Shown here in pieces: positions 38,085-38,418 of a DNA stretch of 38,418 bases. Made by a program: the position numbers and the translations under genes. The DNA lies in assembly GCA_018335855.1 (NCBI GenBank), contig JAGXRM010000031.1, positions 1-38,418 of the forward strand, in the 5' to 3' direction. The DNA comes from Clostridiales bacterium. Its GTDB lineage: Bacteria; Bacillota; Dethiobacteria; Dethiobacterales; Dethiobacteraceae. The notes below the pieces were generated by a model that was not told the origin of the DNA, did not search any database, and was given only the letters and a program-made list of their open reading frames with translations. Numbering within the stretch: position 1 is the stretch's first letter; every line of letters starts with the position of its first letter.

Positions 38085-38418
38085 TCTGGCAGGCACGGGA
38101 GCAATTTGAGGCGTTATCGACATAAAATCTTTCACAGAGGCCGTGGCGGAGGATTGCTTTCTTGAGACTGTCTTCCAACCGGGGGAGCTTTTCATCCCAG
38201 TAAAACTGGGCTTGTACAATGTACCTCGAATAATCGTCCAGGATCGCGAATAAGAGTGCCTTTTTGTTTCTCTTTGGATTCTTGGGGTCAGGTAAGTACA
38301 GCGTATGCTGAAAATCTGACTGCCAAATAACGTGGACATCTTCCGCCTCAAACCGTCGGTAACCGGTCTTTTTCTCCTGTATGATCTGACGGGTTGCGCC
38401 TGCGTGCCGTAATTGCCT
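38002..38418 (-). pseudogene. DDE (rve-type) transposase, truncated at the 3' end and at the window edge
   Basis: The frame is open from base 38418 leftwards. It gives VIWQSDFQHTLYLPD with the first catalytic aspartate, LLFAILDDYSRYIVQAQFYW, and ERFYVDNAS with the second aspartate, the pattern of IS481/IS3-like integrase-core transposases. After VDNAS (about 38121) the family sequence stops and the frame continues antisense to the recJ fragment until TGA at 38002-38004, so the final glutamate is lost. The junction lies at about 38085-38120. The N-terminal helix-turn-helix part lies outside the window. Confidence 0.75.

Noticed and set aside
38082-38351. 89-residue minus-strand frame with an ATG start
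   Set aside because: The neighbouring minus-strand frame encodes the transposase core with both catalytic aspartates; this one is its shadow.

Overview
The window reads as a chromosomal segment of an endospore-forming, strictly anaerobic Firmicute of the Clostridia type. Supporting signs are strong purine-rich Shine-Dalgarno sequences with ATG, TTG and GTG starts, many Rho-independent terminators, a SpoVA operon, two CotF-like coat genes, YqhV, a glycyl-radical enzyme with its activase, a ferredoxin-like protein behind an FNR-type box, CoA-disulfide reductase, and a selenocysteine-tRNA remnant. I cannot name the species.

Left end, 1-3.9 kb, is a decayed accessory region. It starts with the tail of one tyrosine recombinase and the inverted-repeat end of its element. 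That end lies inside a second, Xer-like recombinase gene, which is cut just after its HxxR box. Next come two large hairpin structures, a cyclic-di-GMP-I riboswitch, and a second structured leader whose pseudoknot would cover a Shine-Dalgarno sequence. Broken or odd genes follow: a YgjP-type metallopeptidase pseudogene, an unknown protein, a SecB-like fragment, a protein with a PD-(D/E)XK-like motif, and an AlbA_2 fragment.

The middle, 3.9-26.9 kb, is mostly ordinary core genes in short, often convergent units separated by clear terminators: HD phosphohydrolase plus sortase, ClpB, a membrane-anchored secreted propeller/beta-helix protein, a uridine-kinase-like protein, a ferritin-like protein, a DRG/Obg-like GTPase, Aquifex-type aconitase, a methyltransferase, a soluble Rossmann-chemoreceptor fusion, a ferredoxin-type protein, a CxxCxxxCC protein, YtpB-like terpene synthase facing a long-chain prenyl diphosphate synthase, CoA-disulfide reductase, YqhV, a TPR protein, a UroD/MetE-like methyltransferase and a DUF1858 protein. 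A deletion scar near 11.23 kb joins a frameshifted secreted-protein gene to a truncated RelE toxin whose antitoxin, promoter and operator are still intact.

The right part, 27-35.2 kb, carries a mobile-type spoVA operon (DUF1657, DUF421, SpoVAC, SpoVAD, SpoVAE, DUF1657), a glycyl-radical enzyme/activase pair of unassigned substrate, two coat-like genes behind a possible SigE promoter, and a VapBC-type toxin-antitoxin pair. From 35.2 kb to the end the sequence is again accessory: the 5' half of tRNA-Sec, a plasmid/phage initiator-like protein, small unknown ORFs, a recJ fragment with an in-frame TAG, and a truncated DDE transposase running off the window.
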